From Acanthopleura granulata (lineage: Eukaryota > Mollusca > Polyplacophora > Chitonida > Chitonidae): a DNA stretch of 64,000 nucleotides. Below the pieces are notes generated by a model. The model had not been told where the DNA came from. It did no database searches and saw nothing but the letters and a program-made list of their open reading frames with translations. Location of the stretch: positions 3,367,726 to 3,431,725 of the forward strand of contig JABBOT010000014.1 of assembly GCA_016165875.1 (NCBI GenBank). Direction: 5' to 3'. A program made the translations under genes and the position numbers. Below, one piece after another: positions 1-12,798 of this stretch (position 1 is its first letter; each line of letters starts with the position of its first letter).

Positions 1-1700
1 TTCAAAAAGGCTGAGGCAGTACTACAGGCGTTAAGTTTATTTGGAGATGAATTAAATGACACAAGAGTAGATGTCCTCACAGATAACATGGCAGTCTTAG
101 CTTCTTGGAAAAATCAGGGAAATAAAAATCATAAGCTGAACGCAATTATGAAATCAAGGTTTCAGTCAGTCCTAAGTAGGAATATTGACCTCCACAAGTC
201 ATGTGTTTGCCCCAAAGAAAATCAAGCCCCATCTCGTGGAGTGTCTCGGGGTGACTCGATGTTAGAGCTTTCTGTCTGGGAAAGAGTAGAGCAAGAGTAC
301 GGTTCTAACTCAACACGACCTTTATATGTCACTGGTTAGTATTGTAATGTGTGATAAGGATAGCTGCCCTCTTCGACATTTCCCATGGCCAACACCCAAC
401 TCCTGCGGTGTTAATGTGTTTTCACTGAACTGGGCGAAAGAGAAAAATGCGTATGTATTTCCCCCGTTTGCCCTTATTTTCTCCATTCTAAATTATCTAA
501 TGGAGAAAAGGGTTTGTCATTGTACTTTGGTTGCCTCTGTCTTCTGTTTTCCCGATCCTTTCTAGCCCTCGGATCTGTTGGCCAGACAGCTGTCCTCAGG
601 GTTCCCACCAAAAAGGGTTTTGTGCCCAATAGATTGTGTTCAAAGTGGCCCTTAAGGGCATATCGGTTGCAATTTTAACGACCCAGTTTTTTTACTGTAA
701 TATTAGTGTGATGCTGGCTATATTTGCAGCTACATATGGCTAGCAATGCCGCTGACCTCGCTGCTGTCTTAGGGATGCGGATAATCGGATAGCGTCAGCA
801 CTCACTGCTAAGCGGCGAACGAGTTCCAACAGTTCCTTCAGTCGTTGGCACATAGGCCGTCCGTATAGGTTGCAGGCCCGAATGATATTTAGTCTGGAAA
901 GACGGGTCAATATAATTGCCCGGTGAGGTTAGCAATGGGAAGAGTTGGAATGATTATTCAACAGTTAGTGCAATTCTTTGAACTCGAGGGGAGGGGAAAG
1001 ATTTGGAATATGAAAAACAGAACAAGCTCGGACACTCATAATTCCCAAGCAAGCAAAACTTATTTTTGTTAGTGAGGTGCAAAAGATTCTCAGGTTTATT
1101 ACTAACCAACCTACCAGATCAGCCATAACTCTTATCCCTATTTATGTGCTAGTTCGGGACCAGGCTATTATGAAGTTGCAGTTCTTTGGTAGTGACAGAG
1201 CCTGGGGGTTAGCTCGGGTCCCAAAACAAGACATAAAAACCTTACCAGACAAATCTGGCCTTGTTTTTTCCACATACCTTCGGGAAAACGCTGCGTTGTG
1301 ACCTGTTTATAGTCCATCGATGTGATGATTGGACCATTTGCCCAGTTGTGGCATTGGGAAAGTATATTGCGTGGGCAAAAGACAATTCGGTAGATCTTAC
1401 TTCTGGGTACCTTTTCAAAGTGGTGGATTGGCCAGGCCGTGTACTAAATCAAGCAATGAGCTGTAGTGTCATTTATGAGAGATATCGGGACTAGAATATC
1501 TTGGCATGAAGGGGAGACTCCTCACAGCTTCAGGGCGGGTTGTGTGGTCACAATGGCTGTGTTTGGAGCTGCAGTGTCTGTTTGGGGAACAAAGTGCCCG
1601 CTACTACAGTGGGGCGATCTCTCTCCTTGATACAGGTCATGTATCTAATAAGTTGGCATAGTCGATGACTCAACCTGGCAGAACACAGTCAATGTATAAC
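1..1700 (+). pseudogene. Decayed DIRS-like tyrosine-recombinase retroelement (RNase H to recombinase)
   Basis: Conceptual translation from base 1 gives an RNase H-like tail: a 'DVLTDNMAVLASW' stretch, then Leu-Asn, then an 'SRGDSMLELSVWERVEQEYG' type ending. A 'PTPNSCGVNVFS' segment follows in another frame (326-565). Recombinase pieces lie at about 1077-1301, 1261-1494 and 1508-1620 in three different frames. The last carries 'GETPHSFRAGC', the His-x-x-Arg box of tyrosine recombinases, and ends near an 'ARYYS' motif that could hold the catalytic Tyr. RNase H followed by a tyrosine recombinase is the order seen in DIRS retroelements. At least three frameshifts and internal stops make it dead. 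The left part of the element lies outside the window. The class call is from motif memory and was not searched. Confidence 0.7.
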
Positions 1701-2097
1701 TCGCAGGTAAATTTTGAAACCATGGATAGGGCGTTTCAGCCGATGGAAAATCTGTAAACTCCATCGCCTTTACAAGGTGGTCAAATGCTAAGAATGTCTT
1801 TTTGCTTTTCCTGTAAGAAGACAGACTTCTAGATGTACGCGTTGTAGTGCGTTGTATTAATTTAGATACTCTAGCTTGACGCTAATACAGTGTACTGAAT
1901 GTATTCCCATTTACTCATCTCCTCTCTGCCCTGATTGTCTAGTGCTGACTACTGAGTGTATGCATCTGGTAGGTATAATAAAGTTTTTGCATTACCGTGT
2001 TAAATTCTGTGTTGTTTTTACATTACTGTTGTTGTCAGTTCTGTCACTGCATGGCATTTTTTTGTGTTTACTGCACGAATACTCTTATGTACGTGGG

Positions 2098-2362
2098 GGC
2101 CTCCGTGGCTCAGTCGGTTAGCGCGCTAGTGCAGGGCAATGACCAGAAGCCTCCCAATAACGCGATCGTTGTGAGTTCAAGTCCAGCTGATACTGGCTTT
2201 ATCTGCGGCGAAGGGAAGGTCTGCCAGCAACCTGTGGATGGTCGTGGGTTTCGCCCGGTCTCTGCCCGGTTTCCTCCCACAGTAATGTTGACCGCCGCCT
2301 TATAAGCTAAATAATCTTGTGTGGCGTAAAACAGCAACCAAATAAATAAATAAATAAATCTT
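2098..2362 (+). mobile_element. tRNA-derived SINE, family A, near full length
   Basis: The head begins 'GCCTCCGTGGCTCAGTCGG' with an A-box-like TGGCTCAGTCGGTTAG and a B-box-like GAGTTCAAGTCC about 60 bases on. The body has the family-specific 'GTCTGCCAGCAACCTG' block and the end is (AAAT)n. At least fifteen other full or partial copies lie in the window. Confidence 0.85.
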
Positions 2363-2424
2363 ATGTACATACCAAGCTCAAATGAGTCTTGGCATACACA
2401 TATATTGAGTATTGGGAGGAATTA

Positions 2425-2575
2425 TTTATTTATTTATTTATTTGATTGGTGGTTTACGCCGTACTCAAGAATATTTCATTTTTACGACTGGGGCCAGCAT
2501 TCTGGTGGGAGGAAACTGGGCAGATCCCGATGTAAACCCACGACCATCCGCAGGTTAGCAGACTTCCCACGTAAG
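2425..2575 (-). mobile_element. SINE family A, 5'-truncated
   Basis: Reverse-strand copy beginning with (ATTT)n on the + strand, followed by the 'TACGCCGTACTCAAGAATAT' body. It lacks the tRNA-like head. It lies head-to-head close to the copy at 2098-2362. Confidence 0.8.
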
Positions 2576-2635
2576 GTATTGGGAGAAAGGATATTGGGTT
2601 AACTTATTGATGTGTGAGTAGTACGGTACACTGTA

Positions 2636-3012
2636 TAGCACTCCTCCCCCTGTCCCATACCTATGAGGGAGCAAATGTAGCCCGTCAGATGTCAGTGAGG
2701 ATGGGATAATAAATTAGTGACCTCTGGCGGTGAAATGACGCGTAACCGGCCTCTTTTTGATTTACGGAGGCAGTCGAACAAGTTTCAAAGTGTGTGTCAT
2801 ATGAATGGGTTTATCCCAAGCCCAGGTGACTACTCCGCATTAAGGGATTAGGCTTACTATACTGTCTGCAATTGCTCGATACCCTCGCCAAACACCCTGT
2901 CTGGCTTGGATACATTACAGCTCTTGTATGTACTTGAAACAGCACTCACTCTGCCCAATACTTGTGAGGTAGCAAATGTAACCAATCAGATGTCAGTGAG
3001 GATAGGATAACA
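2636..3012. repeat. Imperfect direct repeat pair of about 75 bp
   Basis: Units at about 2636-2712 and 2940-3012 share 'AGCAAATGTA' and 'CAGATGTCAGTGAGGAT' in the same order and spacing, separated by about 230 bases. No coding potential was seen in either unit or in the remaining sequence to 3270. Confidence 0.6.
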
Positions 3013-3273
3013 GTATAAATGATTTCAGCATGTGATTTATCCACTTTCTATACTATATACCTCTCACAGATTTAATTTAGGAATATATAGATAGATTTAA
3101 GACCCTCGTCATTAACTGTTCCATTGTTTAATAAAATGTTTAAATTAATGTCAGTGGCAACAAAGCCTTCTTCACTACTACTACATTCAAGGGTTATCAT
3201 CCATGGAATGTATCGTAGTTTATTGAGTTACTTGTATTTCTTACTAATAATATCTATTTGAAAATTATCAACG

Positions 3274-3560
3274 ATGTATAGGTATTCCGATGGGTACAAA
3301 TTGTGCCCCACTTTTGACAGATCTGCTGATGATTTGCTGTCTGTAAATGACCCGCATGTATCAATCTTCGCAGGATTTAAAGGAAACTACAGATTCTCCA
3401 AATGGTACATCATACCTGGATTTGAACCCTCACAAAGACGGCAATGGTTTCCTGTCACGCCGACTTTGCGACAAGAGGGATACTTTCGATTTTGACACTG
3501 TCAATTATCCCTACATGGATATCAATATACCGAATGGTCCTTAATGTGGTGTATATATAT
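3274..3560 (+). pseudogene. Reverse-transcriptase C-terminal fragment of a retroelement
   Basis: Two overlapping frames together read as one retroelement protein. 'ADDLLSVNDP' (3274 frame) resembles the catalytic Tyr/Ala-x-Asp-Asp turn and the block after it. The 3347 frame gives 'SYLDLNPHKDGNGFLS', 'LCDKRDTFDFDTVNYPYMD' and 'NIPNGP', a set I associate with reverse transcriptases of Penelope/LINE type in invertebrates. The frame change at about 3370 and the lack of any upstream polymerase mark a dead fragment. Confidence 0.55.
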
Positions 3561-3593
3561 CACGCCTTGTGTCTAAGGCACTGTGCTTTATAA

Positions 3594-3930
3594 TTGTGTT
3601 TCACTGCGCTTAACCGCGGATATGGACCATATGTTCATGATGTTGAGTAACTGTACGAACAGTTGCAATCAAAGCGCAACTAATATACACATAAGATTAT
3701 CGACACCATATATATTAAAATGGTACACGATTTAGAAACTGATTATATCCATTCCCCTAAAACAGTTATTGATTCTTTTTGCCATTATTGAAAACTAATT
3801 TTAAACTTGATATCTTTTCTTAGCTTTTTGGTGGTGTGTGTTGTTTGTTGTTTTTGGAAACTGATCTTGCGATTATTGCCCCCGAGCGCTCATTTCGGTT
3901 GACGGCTGGTAGATTGCAACGAATAAGTGA
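3594..3930 (+). repeat. Unnamed dispersed repeat, copy 1
   Basis: This stretch is alignable over about 330 bases with 28600-28985 (+) and 60440-60760 (-). Shared words include 'TTATCGACACCATATAT', 'TGGTACACGATTT' and 'CTTGCGATTATTG'. No open frame is conserved between copies, so it is probably a non-autonomous element or the untranslated end of a larger one. Confidence 0.65.
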
Positions 3931-4619
3931 ATGAAGTTTTCCAGTCTAGGGTTATTAAACAGAAAACAAAAACAAATATAAATGCAAAGATACGTCAACA
4001 AATATTTGACATGTAAAAACAAAGAAAGAGGAAAAGAAAGAGAGAGAGATGAATAGAAATCTATAAGCCTTGTCCTTGTAAGTGCTGAATGGCGCATGAA
4101 CATAACACATATTTTGTGATTAATTGTGTGATTACTTGACTAACACAATTAATGCTGGAAGGGATGGATAATGTACTGGTAGATTGTTTCATGTGTTATG
4201 CTCAGAGAAACTTGAATCAAAGGAGTTAGGAACAACGCATTTGTAATAACACTTACAAGTAACGCAGACCACATGATGCAATTTATATTTCCGACTAGCA
4301 TGCATGCAAACTTCATCAAATTCGAAGAGTTAAAAGATGAAATAAAGCACCTTCCAATATTGTTCCGACAAATAGCATGCGACTAGTCGTATCAAATAAT
4401 CCTGCTGTACAAACGAGGCCTTGTCAGTCAGTTTCAGTTGGCTTCCTTCGACACTATGCTGAGACATGTCTCAGATACCAGAGGATTCCATGTGTTCTGT
4501 TTCGTTTTGGCCATGACAACCCAGTGCAAGAACTCCACATTTAAAGAAGTAGTCCTGTGCTATAAAACAGAAAGAGTTCTACACCTAGTATCTATTCATA
4601 TATTTCATTGTTCTTTAAT

Positions 4620-4790
4620 GGCACGCTCAAAAATATTTCACTTGTGCGACGTAGGTCAGTTTTACATGTGGAGGAAACCACCCGCAATTGGCAAGCCGCC
4701 GACGGCCTTTCCAACGAGTGAGGCACAGCTGTGCACATATTTCCGCGACCGGGCAAACGGTCATATGAGCCTTCGTGGCCGTTTATTGTC
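4620..4790 (-). mobile_element. SINE-like fragment, family C
   Basis: 'CTCAAAAATATTTCACTTGTG', 'GTCAGTTTTACATG' and 'TGGAGGAAACCA' match a second SINE body also seen at 52138-52335 and 54090-54230. The copy explains the 145-codon open frame at 4438-4875, which I do not regard as a gene. Confidence 0.5.
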
Positions 4791-4879
4791 AGCAAGGTTT
4801 GTCAATTTCGTCTGTACGGCAGGTTGTGAATGCCATTCCTTTGCCCGGGCAAAGGGCGTCTTCACTCTGAGCTGACTTG

Positions 4880-7800
4880 ACTATTATGCCCTTGTATAAC
4901 ATGAGTAATACATCATCAGTTTGCCCACAAAACGTCATCGTAAATACAGGAATGAACGATAGACTACACAATTTTGACCCGAATTACCTTTGGCGGGAAA
5001 AGTTCCCCATTATTTACCTTAACAGAACTGACGTCCTTTACAAACGGTCCTTCACCTATCAAGCAAACGGACGTCCCTGATTCAATATTTACGTTATACG
5101 GTGAAATTTTGGAGGCATAATGTTCACTGCAAATATGTAAAATAAACCTGCATGAAATAAAATAACCCGCACAATAATTATTTATTTTTATTTCATATGC
5201 TTTGCTATAGTTTCACAGAGAAATGTCGTGCGGCGGCGCTATGCTATACCACCACATGTAGCTTGGACTTTTCTGCACAACATAGCAAGAATTCAACCTA
5301 GCACGACTAAATATTGGAACTTTTACTGCTAGAATTAAATTACGCAAGAGCATTTTGTCATATTGGTATGCTCCACGGGGTAGCAAATATGGGCAGAAAG
5401 TTTTCAGTACTATCCAAAGTTCTATCAAAATTCTGATATATTCTAACTAAGTGTAAAATAACAGTGTAGAAGTTTACAGTGTATCAACAACCTAGATTGC
5501 CTGGCAGTATTATTCAATCAGTGCTCCAGCACTTCAATTAGGAAACAAATTTTGAACTCAATTGCTCGAATTGCACATGTTTAAGCCTAGAGCCATCAAC
5601 ACGACCGAAAACAGAACTGCATATGTTCTTTCAAGTAATGGTGCCATTTGTAACCATTATATTGTGTATTATAAATTTGTGAAGGCTACTCTTGCAATTA
5701 AGAAACATCATTGTTAAGATCTGTTCTAAAAATACAGTCCGTCTGCCAGAAACCTTGCGGGCGATCATTCAGCACTGACAAAACGCTTCTGACGTCATTC
5801 AAATCAAAGTTACCTACAGACCTACAATTCAAATATTTCACTGAATTTAATTCATTGATTAAAAATGCATGTAAAATCAATATGCAAAGTATATTTCTGA
5901 TGTAATTCTCCATTGTCTTAACTGTGCTCTCGGATGGATATGGAGAAATACTTAGTTATACCTAAAAGTGAATGTCACTTGATTGGATATGGTGGATAGC
6001 CGACTGAACCGCAGAGAACCCCCACCCCAGTTCCAGTTAAGGTGATCTACACTTTGTTTACAGTGAGTTCATAAGCTCCAGAGAAAATATAGTAAAAGAA
6101 TACCATACGATTACAGCACTGACAGTAAACCAGAACGGGGATCACAGTCTGGTACGTGTGGTTTGCAAGTGGTCAAGTGCAGTCGGTGAAATCCGTGATA
6201 TTAGTGTCGCCAAAATTCATCTTTGCTGCTGAAGTACACATATGGAACTGCTCATCAACGAGCATTTTGACACAGTCCTTGGAAATCTGCCTGGGGCAAG
6301 AGTTGAGCTTGCAGTGGAACATGATCTAAATGTCAGAAAATATCTGTGGCAACCTGGCTAAAGATGCACTTGGGCTAAACAATAAGAATGTCGGTTCTAA
6401 TGACCAGAATGCCAGTTACAAGTGTATCTCTGGTAATTGATACAGCTTTTGGAAAACAGTACTTTCCGTACTGTACAGTTTTTTTTCTATTTTAAGGTGC
6501 ACGTGATTCCATTTTTCAACCCGTGTCTCCCATAGAGCTCAGAGCACGTTTATGTGCAGCAATCGAGGTATTCCTCTTCAACGTGCATATCGTAAAGGTG
6601 AATAACTTTAGAAGGTACACGTAACTTTACAGAGAAGCCGTCAAAATTAGACAAGTTGGCAGGTGCTACTAGAGCTGCACAGAGGCAAGCAATTTTGCGC
6701 CATCATTACCAAATTACCCTACGAAATAATTACACGGTTGCATGTCCAGATCGAGATCCAAGGTGCAGAACATTATGGCTAAATGTAGATGGGTGTGGGA
6801 GACAGGTGGACACTCATCACGAGCCAGGGCTACGAGCACCACAAGCGAATCTGCACTTCATCAACTGCGGAAGCGAAACAGGATGTCAGTCTGAGAGACG
6901 TACAAGCCGGCAAATAGGACAACTGTGCAGAAATTTTACAGCTGTTCAGGTGCACAACAATCTTTTGAGAATGTAACTCTGGATGGTGGTGAAGATGATG
7001 AGAAGATCGAGTTGGGTTAACAAACATTCTGGTGACCTGTCTAATGCAAGTGCGCGAGATAATAAACCGCGGGTTATGACGTTAATGTTGTTGATCTCGT
7101 TTCACGAAGCGCGCGAACTATTACCTGCGCGTAAAGTTCTGTCATGGCGACCAGAATTGTATTACGTCTCCAAGGCAGTTACGTTCTCTACGTGCGTTTT
7201 GTGAAACGTTTTGTTACTTATAACTTTTTAAGGCCTTTTATAAGTTTTTTCAATTTCAACCAGTACTGGAGTTACCTCATCCTAACCGGGAAAACCGATC
7301 AGCCTGTTTTAAGTTATTGACTGTGTCATGTGATGTATTTCAATGAAAACTAAGATTTGGGAAGGAGGCTACCAAATACTTAAATGCAAAACTCAGCTCG
7401 GTACAAAAATTAATTAAACATATACTTTACGATAGACTGTGGTACAAATAAATGATATGAAAGCCATGAATTTTTTAATTTACGCCGATCAACACACATG
7501 AAGGGCATCAGCAACAGAACTCCACCCTTCTGCTATTGTTCTTTAAATGCACCGGTACATGCATGCAGCATTTTTGAGGTACAACCTGGAATATTTATCT
7601 TTTCATTTATGAAGGGGTATGAATTATTTCTTGTTTCGAAAATAGGTGGCAGGAGAACTATATCTATGTTTGTTAGAAGACGAAAATATTAACCTCAGAA
7701 GGCTTTTTGTTACAGAAAATCTCTGAACAATTTTCACGTGTTAACGTGCAGGACCAAGTAGGCCTAACTAAATTAGTGGTTTGCTTTCACCACCACTCCC

Positions 7801-8914
7801 ACGGGATTATACATGCTACTGGACTATCAGTTAGGATATTCTTTCAATTGTTTATGTAAATGCTCAAAGAGTAGCAGCTTATGAACCCTTAGCCCATTCA
7901 CATCTCTTGCATTATATCTTGAGCAGAATTAGTTGGACAAATCTCCAGTAATGTTGTATGTAATTTGTTAGTCATGACTGCTCTAGAATTACTTAAAATT
8001 CTGAGCTGTCATCACAGTTGATAAGCCTTTAGCTGATATACACTTGAAGACTGTGTCAGGGCCGACTCGGTGGAAGGGAGACAACTTTACAGGAATATTA
8101 GGAAAGGACAACAGTATATAACATTTCTCCTCTATTCGTAGGTTTGCTGTGATACCATAGCAGCTCTGAGCCAATCAACAGCGCTGTCTTTGGTCACATG
8201 ACTAGAATACCGGAGGTGAAAACAAAGCAAGGTTTACCGAGGCTAGATAGACCTTGAACAAGATTTGCCATAGAAATGAAAACTAAAGCTTTTAGGCAAG
8301 AAATCTTTTAATCCAGCCTTCAAATATGACAGTTTCAGTGACCGCCAGTTCATTAAACCCTGCTTTAAAAATCGGCAAAAATCAACATTTCGCCTATTTA
8401 ACTCAATGTTATTTATCTCTCCAGGCTCGTAGTAAAGCACCCAGATGTACGAAATTGTATCAGTAGTGTACCAAGTAGGCTTATTTTTGAAGTATGTCTG
8501 ATGAAATAGACTGAGCCTCTAAGACGAAATCTCTTCAACATATGTAGAAAAAATATTTTTAGAAAAATTGCAGTGATGATTGTGTCTGTCTCTTCTGTCA
8601 GATTATGCCAGTGCCACATGAAACATTCAGTTATGTTGTGTCATTATGAATCCAAGGTTTGTTTTTTTTCAATTACACTTATAGTAAAAAGATGATGCAC
8701 ACAATCGACCGGAAGACATCAGTATCACAATGCATGCTGATAGTTGTCACATGAAAAATCCACTTTAAAACAAATAGTGATTAATGAGTCTGCGATTAAG
8801 TCCCTCGATTATCTCTTATCAAAACATAAGGTGTGGTAGAGCACCCCTTACATTATTCAGATTTCCCACGTACGACTTGTGTATTCAAATGTATTACTTA
8901 ATACATCGAACCAA
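4880..8914. other. Stretch without recognisable genes
   Basis: Only short unlinked open frames occur. The longest (106 codons, 6656-6976, +) is rich in Arg, His and Asn, has no signal peptide and matches no family I know. I saw no splice-linked exons, tRNA or conserved repeat here. Confidence 0.5.
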
Positions 8915-9046
8915 GAAGGAGTAATTATCTTCTTTTGTCAACTGCTTTTAATTACTGTAAGAGTTCTTTCTCTGAACTCGAACTCCGAAGGAGTAATTAT
9001 CGTCTTTTGACAACTGCTTTTATTTCCTGTCAGGGTTCTTTTTCTG
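8915..9046. repeat. Tandem duplication, 72-bp period
   Basis: The word 'GAAGGAGTAATTATC' recurs at 8915 and 8987. In both units it is followed by related 'AACTGCTTTTA' and 'TCTGAACT' blocks. Two diverged units, non-coding. Confidence 0.75.
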
Positions 9047-9059
9047 AACTTTGTACAAA

Positions 9060-10570
9060 CAAAATAAAAATACACAGACTTTTACACACCCCCATATAGG
9101 CTCACATGCGCAAGTGTCAATTTCTGTGCTGATACCTAGATCGAACTAGTTTGACATAAAAACGAATACAAGTTGGCATAAAATTTATGCATTAAATATT
9201 TGAGGAAAATAACGTTTTAATGAAGCTTCTGAATTATTTCTTCTTGACTTCTCTTTATAGTGCTGAATAGTATATTCACACCTGAATAAGCACACCTGAA
9301 TAAAAAGGCGTTCTGAGCCTGACTCGGTATAGAATTAAATAAGAAGGAAGATCTATGTTAAAATTGGAACAATAGGTCCTAAAAATATTCTACACGGATT
9401 ATATGAACTAACAAACATTAAAGTTGATTGGAATTCGTTGATGAACACAAAAAAAGCACGGAATGTACCGGCCACGCTCTTTTAGTGGCATTTGACAGTT
9501 GGGAATGTCAGAGCAGGGAAGAGATTCTTACGAACGTACATTTTCTATTTATTGGTAGACGACATTAGAAGATATGATGTCAAGGATTGAAATTACTATA
9601 ACAAAAAGATAAACATATTAAAATAAATATTATATACACGTTGCCAGGAGTTGTAAAAATATGCTAAATGCTATACATATTAACAAATGTTTATGTAGTT
9701 TGCAGAGAAGCATCCGAATGTAAGCCTAAGGCAGTAAAATTCGTTAACATGATAATTACATATTCTGCGAATATATGAATCCATGTATTTCTCAAACCAG
9801 AATTGGTTCATATCAGCCCTAATAAAGTTACTCTGAAGTTACAGAGCACACTTCCATGGGAGTTAGGACAATAGGTCCACCGGACAAAAAGCCCACCACT
9901 TACATCAGAAACGGACGGAACGCCCACAGTTTGTTAAATCAACTGTCGAGGGTCTGTGATTTAATCCGGGTACTCCTGTATCCTTCACTCATAAACCTGG
10001 TTGTCCTCAATCCGTCAGCCACTCCAGCACACAGGTAACGCCATTTTCAGGACACCTGAATAAAGTCGATCTCTTCTACACGGTCTTTAATAGTTATAAA
10101 TTCTTGTATAAATAAGAGGATTTAGATATTGTATTCTCTTCATGAGCATACACTGACTACAGTGTACATTTGCCTTGTTGTAAGTAGTCTGATTACTAAT
10201 ACACGTTTAGCTATTTGCCCCAAGTTACGAGGTTTGCTATCTTGAGCAAATCTTAAGCCGGAAACATCAGAAGTAAGGAACTGGATCTGTAAGTTCTGCG
10301 CTGTAAGTTGGATTCTGGTTCAGACAAGTCGCTCTCTCCCCCAGGCGTTCTGAGCCTGACTCGTGATGTCCCAGGCTCGAATCTCCACCGCGCAGGCTCA
10401 GTTGGATACCGAGTTAAGACATGCGTCTAACCAAGTACCTGGCATGGTGGATCGCTTTGCTCCAAGCACAGAGTGCCGTCTTGTACATTATAAAATAAAT
10501 TGAATACGGTGTTTAACACAATCAAATAAATAATCAAGTTAAAAGACATACCATCATCACAGCATAGTTG
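9060..10570. other. AT-rich stretch without recognisable genes
   Basis: No open frame above 60 codons with any sign of selection. Bases 10280-10450 hold tRNA-like words ('GGCTCGAATCTCC') that may be the head of another SINE. Confidence 0.4.
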
Positions 10571-10574
10571 TTAG

Positions 10575-10680
10575 TTATCATTATTATTTAATTGATGTTT
10601 TACTCAAGAATATTTCGCTTATACGACGGCGGTCAGAGTTTTGGTGAAAGGAAACCGGGGGGAAACCACGCCCAAGACGT
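10575..10680 (-). mobile_element. SINE family A fragment
   Basis: 'TTTACTCAAGAATATTTCGC' and the 'GGTCAGAGTTTTGGTG' block match the tail half of the family in reverse orientation. Confidence 0.65.
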
Positions 10681-10822
10681 CATGTGGATGTTGCAGTGTT
10701 GGGGACTGCGAATGCGTCAATTACATATATGAAGTTTCCGTCAGTCTAAAGTTTAGTGCTAAAATCTGGTCTATCTGGATCCATGTTCATGTATACTTAA
10801 AGCTTGTTCTTCATTAAGGTCT

Positions 10823-11011
10823 GCCAAGTCCAGCTCATGCTGGCTTCCTCTCCGGTCGTGCGTGGGTAGGACTGCCAGTAACCTGCGGGTAGTCGTGGGT
10901 TTCCCCCGGATTCTGCACGCTTTCCTCCCACCATATTGCTGGCCTGTGTGGTATATGTGAAATATTCTTGAGCACGGCGTACAACATCAATCAAATAAAT
11001 AAATAAATAAA
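10823..11011 (+). mobile_element. SINE family A, head missing
   Basis: Begins at the 'AAGTCCAGCTCATGCTGG' block, runs through the 'ACTGCCAGTAACCTGCGG' body and ends in (AAAT)n. Confidence 0.8.
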
Positions 11012-11529
11012 CACGTTCTTCATTAAATGTAGTGGCGGTACAGCGTTTGTGAGTACTTCTTTATTCATTGACGTAATATATAGCAGCTAACATGAATGCA
11101 AACTTTTAGGCTATTTCTGTTTAAGCCACGGTGCTAGGAGCTGTGTAAGTTGTAACATAAAATTTACACGAATAATTATAGAATAAAAGCCAAACTCCGA
11201 TAAATTGGCACGAGAGAGAATATTAACGGATAGATGCGATGTTTTGCTGTTTGCTGTCTTTTGTTTGTTCGAGTCACATGCCAACCGGAAACGTGTGTAA
11301 AAATATTACCTGACTCTCAGGGCGCCATGCACATCAATAGCCATTTTTGTGTCACTGATAACATAAAGACGATGCAGAGTTACAAAGTCCTTGACGAAAC
11401 ATCAGAAAAAAACTATATTTCAAGCTCTATTTCAAGTTGAATTTAGCTTCTTATAGAAAGCAGGCAGTGTTATGTTATGGCGTTGTCAGTCCATCTGTCT
11501 TGTCAGTCTGTTCGCATTGTCCGGGCCAA

Positions 11530-11900
11530 CGACAACTTTGTAGAAGCTTATGCTTTGCATAAATGTTTCTTAGGTCAGGAGGGTGTGTTATGACCTCGAG
11601 CACTTTAGGCTAAAATTTTGATCCGGGTCATAACTTAAAAACGATCACTTTATAGAAGCTATGCTTTGCTCAAATGTTCCTTTAGTCTGGAGTGTGTGTC
11701 GTGATCTTGATCCAAAGTTATTTATATCTACGGGTTACATGTTTGTCATGACCTCCACCCAAAAGTCTGCCCATTTCTCTGTCTGTTCCCTTGTCTGCGT
11801 CATGTTCTCCAGGCCATATCTTCTCAGGAACTTATGCTTTCCACAAACATGACAAATATTCCTTATGCCTAGGGCCTCTACTGTAACCTTTATCTCTTCA
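11530..11900. repeat. Old imperfect repeat, three units of about 110-180 bp
   Basis: Related blocks 'GAAGCTTATGCTTTGC', 'GAAGCTATGCTTTGCTC' and 'GGAACTTATGCTTTCC' occur at about 11545, 11655 and 11828. Each is followed by a diverged 'AAATGTT' and 'GTGTGT' context. Non-coding. Confidence 0.5.
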
Positions 11901-12720
11901 CTTGCTGCTCCGTTACAGATTGCAAACCAACACCTTTCTACTGGTGCCCTGTTTTTAGAATGACGTGAATGACGTCATAGCGATTTTTCTCTGTCTCTAA
12001 ATTAGGAATATAATGTGCGGGCATTATCTAAGGACAATTCCAAAAAAAATTGCTGAGACCTGAAAAGACAAAAAGGTGTAGAATGAAATGCGTAACGTCG
12101 TTGACGACATATATTATCATCATCGTCCATAAAGCTCACCTTACTATGCAAATATTTGGATTGAAATCCAAGTTGTTTTCAGATAAATTCTTTAAGATCT
12201 TTCTTTAAGATAAATTCTTTATGTTTTCTTCATTTGTTTATGTTTTCTCTCTTTAAATCTTTTTCGGTTGTACATATGTTTTGTTCGGGTAAATTCTGGT
12301 GAAATTTTTCCCACCCCATGAAAAATTTCTCCTGCCGATGAGAAATTTTGTTGCTAAAAGAACACGCAGTGTATTCATAAAATCCTCTCTGTTGTAGGAA
12401 GGTGGACTAAGCATCTCGGGGGCCTGGTACCCTTGCATTGTTTTCATGTTATTGTGTATACGTGTGCTAAATGTGATGACAACACAGCATTCTGGGTAAT
12501 TCTAGACCATGGTGATGAGGGGGGGTGTAAGTTGTAACTTGTGAAACGCTTACATGAACGCTTACATGCAGAATAAAACCCTAACTGAGGTAAACTGACA
12601 AGAGATCGGATCTCACCGTTAGCTTGTTACCATTTGCCAACTATCATACCGTCGTCGCTACTCTGGCTTTACTCTGCGCTGAAGCCTTTTTACATTTCAC
12701 TGTGTTGTTAATTTTTTCTA

Positions 12721-12798
12721 TTGGAGGGGTTTTATCCCTTTTGTTAATTGGAGGGGTTTTATCTCTTTTGTTAATTGGAGGGGTTTTATCTCTCTTGT
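12721..12798. repeat. 27-bp tandem repeat, three copies
   Basis: The unit 'TTGGAGGGGTTTTATC' plus 'CTTTTGTTAA' occurs three times with one or two differences. Because 27 is a multiple of three it gives a Gly-Gly-Val-Leu-Ser-Leu-Leu-Leu-Ile reading, but nothing around it supports a gene. Confidence 0.85.

Noticed and set aside
2098..2170. tRNA gene suggested by A and B boxes
   Set aside because: The A/B-box head belongs to a SINE present many times in the window; no cloverleaf ends at the right length.
4438..4875. 145-codon frame
   Set aside because: Its middle is a SINE-like repeat and it has no recognisable domain or signal peptide.
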